Of a DNA stretch of 64,000 nucleotides, positions 60,606 through 64,000 are shown one piece after another (the first letter of the stretch is position 1; every line of letters begins with the position of its first letter). The notes under the pieces were generated by a model. That model saw nothing but the letters and a program-made list of their open reading frames with translations, was not told the origin of the DNA and made no database searches. The stretch is taken from contig NZ_CP019062.1 of the NCBI RefSeq assembly GCF_002951615.1, positions 124,001-188,000 of the forward strand, in the 5' to 3' direction. A program made the position numbers and the translations under genes. This stretch comes from Rahnella sikkimica (GTDB lineage: Bacteria; Pseudomonadota; Gammaproteobacteria; Enterobacterales; Enterobacteriaceae).

Positions 60606-61988
60606 ATGTTTCAGACGACATTGAGCCATCGCCGCTATCAGTTTACGGATTTACGCGAGCTGATGGCGAAAGCGTCCCCCGCACGGTCGGGGGATTATCT
60701 GGCCGAAGTGGCGGCCGCCAGCGCGGAAGAGCGTATGGCGGCAAAAATGGCGCTGGCGGAGGTTCCGCTCAAGACGTTCCTGCAACAGCTGCTGGTGCCT
60801 TATGAGGAGGACGAAGTCACCCGGCTGATTGTTGATACACATGATGTCGCGGCGTTTGCCGCGATTTCCCATCTGACCGTGGGGGATTTTCGCGACTGGC
60901 TGCTCAGCGAAAAAACCGACAGCTTCACGCTGGCCGCGGTAGCAAGAGGCATTACGCCGGAAATGGCGGCGGCGGTCAGCAAGCTGATGCGTAATCAGGA
61001 TCTGATTCTGGTCGCCAAAAAATGCCGGGTGATTACCCGGTTCCGCAACACGATTGGATTGCCGGGGCATATGAGCGTGCGGCTGCAACCCAATCATCCC
61101 ACCGATAATTTGCAGGGCATTGCGGCCAGCATGCTCGACGGTCTGCTTTACGGTTCTGGCGACGCGGTGATTGGCATTAACCCTGCCAGTGACAGTTTGC
61201 CGTTGCTGGAAAATCTCAATTACATGCTCGATGACATCATTTCGCGGTTCGAGATCCCGACGCAATCCTGCGTACTGACGCACGTCACCAATACCATCAA
61301 GCTGGTCGAACGCGGTGCGCCGGTCGATCTGGTCTTTCAGTCGATCGCGGGAACCGAAGCGGCGAACAGCGGTTTCGGTATTAATCTGGCGCTGCTGGCG
61401 GAAGCGCAGCAGGCGGCGCTCAGTCTGAAACGCGGCACGCTGGGCGATAACGTCATGTATTTCGAAACCGGGCAGGGCAGTTGTCTGTCGGCGAATGCGC
61501 ATTTCGGTGTGGATCAGCAAACCTGCGAAGCGCGTGCGTATGCCATCGCGCGCCATTTTTCGCCGCTGCTGATTAATACGGTGGTCGGCTTTATCGGGCC
61601 GGAATATCTATATGACGGTAAGCAAATTATCCGCGCCGGGCTGGAAGATCATTTCTGCGGGAAACTGCTGGGCGTGCCGCTCGGCTGCGACGTGTGTTAC
61701 ACCAACCACGCCGAGGCCGATCAGGACGATATGGATACGCTGCTGACGCTGCTGGGCACCGCCGGGCTGACGTTCCTGATTGGCGTGCCGGGCGCGGATG
61801 ACATCATGCTGAATTATCAGAGCACCTCTTTCCACGACGCGCTGTACATCCGCGAATTGCTGGGGCTGAAACACGCGCCGGAATTTGCCGTCTGGCTGGA
61901 GAAAATGAAAATTATTGATCCGCAAGGTGCGTTGCAGGACACCCGCGCATCGCATCCGTTACTGCGCCAGTTGCCGCAACTTAACTGA
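60606..61988 (+). CDS. eutB: Ethanolamine ammonia-lyase large subunit
   Basis: The 460-aa subunit, with EutC, splits ethanolamine to acetaldehyde and ammonia using adenosylcobalamin. It forms the TIM barrel catalytic chain. Landmarks are GINPASDSLPLLENLNYMLDDIISR near 195, SCVLTHVTNTIKLVERG, QSIAGTEAANSGFGINL, and CDVCYTNHAEADQDDMD. AAGGAG precedes the ATG at 60606, 21 bases after the eat stop. B12 or its precursors must be made or imported, and no B12 gene lies nearby. Confidence 0.95.
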   Translation: MFQTTLSHRRYQFTDLRELMAKASPARSGDYLAEVAAASAEERMAAKMALAEVPLKTFLQQLLVPYEEDEVTRLIVDTHDVAAFAAISHLTVGDFRDWLLSEKTDSFTLAAVARGITPEMAAAVSKLMRNQDLILVAKKCRVITRFRNTIGLPGHMSVRLQPNHPTDNLQGIAASMLDGLLYGSGDAVIGINPASDSLPLLENLNYMLDDIISRFEIPTQSCVLTHVTNTIKLVERGAPVDLVFQSIAGTEAANSGFGINLALLAEAQQAALSLKRGTLGDNVMYFETGQGSCLSANAHFGVDQQTCEARAYAIARHFSPLLINTVVGFIGPEYLYDGKQIIRAGLEDHFCGKLLGVPLGCDVCYTNHAEADQDDMDTLLTLLGTAGLTFLIGVPGADDIMLNYQSTSFHDALYIRELLGLKHAPEFAVWLEKMKIIDPQGALQDTRASHPLLRQLPQLN

Positions 61989-61999
61989 GGCCCGCTGTG

Positions 62000-62809
62000 A
62001 TGAACAAAGAAAAAGGGCAGGAACTCTCGCCGCTGGTGCATAACAACCCGTGGGAAACGCTGCGGCAGTTTACCGCGGCACGTATTGCACTGGGGCGCAC
62101 GGGCTCAAGTTTGCCCACCGATGAACTGCTGCGCTTTGGTTTAGCGCATGCGCAGGCGCGTGATGCCGTACATCAGCCTTTTGACAGCCAGCAGCTGGAA
62201 CCCGAACTCGAAGCGCTGGGGCTGCAAACGCTGACCGTCGCCAGTGCGGCGCCGGACAGGGCAACGTATCTCTGCCGGCCGGATCTGGGGCGCAAACTGT
62301 CGGAAAGCAGCCGTCAGGCATTGCAGGAAAGGACAGATGAACCGGCCGATATTGTGCTGGTGATCGCCGACGGTTTGTCGTCCAAGGCCGTGCATCGTCA
62401 GGCGGTGCCGCTTATCGCCGCACTGTTGCCGTATTTACAAACGCTTGAGCTGAAACTTGGGCCGGTGGTGCTGGCGCATCAGTCGCGCGTGGCGCTGGGT
62501 GATGATATTGCGCAGGCGATGAAAGCCAAGGCGGTAGCGATTCTGATTGGAGAACGCCCCGGTTTATCTTCACCGGACAGTCTGGGGATTTACATGACCT
62601 GGGGGCCGCACACCAAAAGGCTGGAATCTGAGCGCAATTGTATTTCAAACGTGCGTCCGGAAGGGCTGAACTACCCGCAGGCGGCATTTAAACTCGCCTG
62701 GTTGCTTGAACAATCGTTCCACCGCCAACTGTCCGGGGTGAATCTGAAAGATGAAAGCGATAATCCCGCGCTGCACAATAAAGTCGTGCCGATGTGTAAA
62801 CTGGAATAG
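62000..62809 (+). CDS. eutC: Ethanolamine ammonia-lyase small subunit
   Basis: The 269-aa subunit forms the cobalamin-binding part with EutB. Landmarks are TAARIALGRTGSSLPTDELLRFGLAHAQARDAV near 23-55, DIVLVIADGLSSKAV, VVLAHQSRVALGDDI and LIGERPGLSSPDSLGIYMTW. It is slightly shorter at the N-terminus than E. coli EutC. ATG 62000 is chosen over GTG 61997; GAGG lies before both. No eutD, eutE, eutG, eutP or shell genes follow, so the acetaldehyde is handled elsewhere. Confidence 0.94.
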   Translation: MNKEKGQELSPLVHNNPWETLRQFTAARIALGRTGSSLPTDELLRFGLAHAQARDAVHQPFDSQQLEPELEALGLQTLTVASAAPDRATYLCRPDLGRKLSESSRQALQERTDEPADIVLVIADGLSSKAVHRQAVPLIAALLPYLQTLELKLGPVVLAHQSRVALGDDIAQAMKAKAVAILIGERPGLSSPDSLGIYMTWGPHTKRLESERNCISNVRPEGLNYPQAAFKLAWLLEQSFHRQLSGVNLKDESDNPALHNKVVPMCKLE

Positions 62810-62846
62810 CGGGAGGGGAGAAAATAACTTCCGGATGACAGAAACG

Positions 62847-62870
62847 AAAAAAGCGCCTAAAGGCGCTTTT
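62847..62870. terminator. Bidirectional terminator between eutC and the tRNA operon
   Basis: The stem AAAAGCGCCT/AGGCGCTTTT at 62849-62870 has only two loop bases, with T-rich flanks on both strands. It ends both eutC and the minus-strand tRNA operon. Confidence 0.88.
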
Positions 62871-62878
62871 CTCTGAAT

Positions 62879-62954
62879 TGGTGGGCCGTGCTGGATTCGA
62901 ACCAGCGACCAATTGATTAAAAGTCAACTGCTCTACCAACTGAGCTAACGGCCC
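62879..62954 (-). tRNA. lysV: tRNA-Lys (anticodon TTT)
   Basis: The 76-base minus-strand gene starts GGGCCGTTAGCTCAGTTGG, has anticodon TTT in GACTTTTAATC, T-arm GGTTCGAATCC and encoded CCA at the 3' end. It is the last gene of a Val-Val-Val-Lys operon upstream of gltX, as in E. coli valU-valX-valY-lysV. Confidence 0.97.
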
Positions 62955-62961
62955 GCAGAAG

Positions 62962-63037
62962 TGGTGGGCGATGACGGGTTCGAACCGCCGACCCCCTCCG
63001 TGTAAAGGAGATGCTCTACCAACTGAGCTAATCGCCC
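62962..63037 (-). tRNA. valY: tRNA-Val (anticodon TAC), copy 3
   Basis: This 76-base gene has GGGCGATTAGCTCAGTTGG, anticodon TAC in CCTTTACACGG, T-arm GGTTCGAACCC and encoded CCA. It is identical to the two upstream copies over its whole length by eye. Confidence 0.97.
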
Positions 63038-63080
63038 ACTTCTGGGTACTTCCCCACGTAAGAAGAAACTTGCTGAGAAA

Positions 63081-63156
63081 TGGTGGGCGATGACGGGTTC
63101 GAACCGCCGACCCCCTCCGTGTAAAGGAGATGCTCTACCAACTGAGCTAATCGCCC
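63081..63156 (-). tRNA. valX: tRNA-Val (anticodon TAC), copy 2
   Basis: Same sequence and features as its neighbours: 76 bases, anticodon TAC, encoded CCA. It is the middle copy of three, with spacers of about 43 and 46 bases. Confidence 0.97.
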
Positions 63157-63202
63157 ATTTCTCAATTCTTCCTACTTATCACAACGCGGCACTCTTAAAG
63201 AG

Positions 63203-63278
63203 TGGTGGGCGATGACGGGTTCGAACCGCCGACCCCCTCCGTGTAAAGGAGATGCTCTACCAACTGAGCTAATCGCCC
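63203..63278 (-). tRNA. valU: tRNA-Val (anticodon TAC), copy 1
   Basis: Promoter-proximal gene of the operon; 76 bases, anticodon TAC, encoded CCA. It lies about 19 bases downstream of a strong -10 box. Confidence 0.97.
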
Positions 63279-63296
63279 CCGTCGTGATGGAGTCGC

Positions 63297-63324
63297 ATTA
63301 TAGGGATACTTGAAATAACGTCAA
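63297..63324 (-). promoter_or_regulatory. Promoter of the tRNA operon
   Basis: On the minus strand TTGACG (63319-63324), a 16-base spacer and TATAAT (63297-63302) form a near-consensus sigma-70 promoter. A GC-rich GCGACTCC follows, as in stringently controlled stable-RNA promoters. The tRNA operon starts about 19 bases downstream. Confidence 0.88.
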
Positions 63325-63448
63325 CGCTTTTTAAAAACAAAAATGATCGTTCGGCTTATTTTTAGTCAACCTGACGCGTTTCTCGCCCGCGTAGTCGATT
63401 CTTTACGCATTCATGGCTTTAAACAAGGTCACGGCCCCTGTATCAGCG

Positions 63449-63476
63449 TTGAGGAATCAGGGCAGAGTGGTAGAAT
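63449..63476 (+). promoter_or_regulatory. Probable gltX promoter
   Basis: TTGAGG (63449-63454), a 16-base spacer and TAGAAT (63471-63476) form a fair sigma-70 promoter about 65 bp before the gltX start. It is divergent from the tRNA operon promoter. Confidence 0.65.
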
Positions 63477-63541
63477 GTCAGCCACTTTTTGTTAACTGAT
63501 AGCGACGTTTTTCAGCGTTGCATTATTAAGGTTGCACCCGG

Positions 63542-64000
63542 ATGAAAATCAAAACCCGTTTTGCCCCAAGCCCGACCGGCTATTTGCACGTCGGTGGCGC
63601 CCGTACCGCGCTCTATTCCTGGCTCTATGCCCGCAACCTTGGCGGTGAGTTTGTGCTGCGTATCGAAGACACCGATCTCGAACGTTCCACGCAGGAAGCG
63701 ATCGACGCGATTATGGATGGCATGAACTGGCTGAATCTGGACTGGGATGAAGGCCCGTATTTCCAGACCAAACGCTTTGACCGTTACAACGCGGTCATTG
63801 ATGAAATGCTGGAAAACGGCACGGCGTATAAATGCTATTGCTCTAAAGAGCGTCTGGAAACGCTGCGTGAGCACCAGATGGCCAATAACGAAAAGCCACG
63901 TTATGACGGTCGTTGCCGCGACAGTCACGAACATCACGCCGCGGATGAACCTTGCGTGGTGCGTTTCCGTAACCCGCAGGAAGGTTCTGTTATTTTTGAC
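63542..64000 (+). CDS. gltX: Glutamyl-tRNA synthetase (5' part only)
   Basis: Only the first 153 codons lie in the window. The start [20 protein letters not shown] carries the class I HIGH-type motif in its HVGG form. [21 protein letters not shown] near 41-61 and the zinc-binding Cys residues in KCYCSKERL (about 98-106) are typical of bacterial GluRS. The KMSKS loop is beyond the window end. It charges tRNA-Glu and also feeds haem synthesis. Position next to the Val-Lys tRNA genes is as in E. coli. Confidence 0.95.
   Translation, partial: MKIKTRFAPSPTGYLHVGGARTALYSWLYARNLGGEFVLRIEDTDLERSTQEAIDAIMDGMNWLNLDWDEGPYFQTKRFDRYNAVIDEMLENGTAYKCYCSKERLETLREHQMANNEKPRYDGRCRDSHEHHAADEPCVVRFRNPQEGSVIFD

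Noticed and set aside
62962..63278. Regularly spaced identical repeats, at first sight like a CRISPR array
   Set aside because: Each repeat folds as a full tRNA-Val with anticodon TAC and encoded CCA; spacers are unequal and short.

Overview
The window is a chromosomal segment of a gamma-proteobacterium of the order Enterobacterales. It carries ptsH-ptsI-crr, cysPTWA-cysM, cysK-cysZ-zipA-ligA, yegD/mdtD-baeS-baeR-yegP-yegQ-cyaR-yegS and valU-valX-valY-lysV/gltX, all in gene orders known from E. coli. Several differences (a plant-sugar and sugar-acid catabolic block, an eat-eutBC ethanolamine module, mdtABC absent from the bae locus, an ERIC element) fit a plant- or water-associated Yersiniaceae member such as Rahnella, Rouxiella or Serratia. 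The genus is inferred from gene content, not proven. There is no phage, insertion sequence, CRISPR array or secretion island.

Layout. 0-6.3 kb: a flavodoxin-fold oxidoreductase facing a LysR regulator, a DUF3313 lipoprotein, an acetyltransferase, a TPP riboswitch driving thiM-thiD, and a small AT-rich patch of orphan genes. 6.3-18.1 kb: a carbohydrate block with the GntR repressor RspR, an AraC regulator, a sugar-cation symporter with a GH127 beta-L-arabinofuranosidase, rspA-rspB with an ACS-family transporter, and a second symporter with a YiaK-like dehydrogenase. The rspA operon and the symporter/yiaK-like operon share a 45-bp upstream element with identical internal spacing. 18.3-28 kb: the yegS-cyaR-yegQ-yegP-baeRS-mdtD-yegD region without mdtABC. 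28-40 kb: tkt/maeB, then hemF-amiA/ypeA-yfeZ-yfeY-yfeX. The large eut microcompartment operon that lies between maeB and hemF in E. coli is absent; that interval holds an ERIC repeat, a nucleoside hydrolase and yaiI.

40-55.9 kb: the sulfate/thiosulfate ABC importer and the two cysteine synthases, an orphan CpxR-like two-component system between cysM and crr, the general PTS genes with an Mlc-type operator, then cysZ, zipA, ligA and ypeB. 55.9-64 kb: yfeH/yfeR with a textbook LysR box, flxA behind a near-perfect sigma-28 promoter, a nucleotidyltransferase, eat-eutBC behind a near-consensus sigma-54 promoter, four tRNA genes and the start of gltX.

The strongest points for follow-up are the sigma-54-driven, microcompartment-free ethanolamine module at a non-E. 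coli position, the shared promoter element that ties two sugar-acid operons together, and the orphan two-component system. No wholly new system can be proved from sequence alone.
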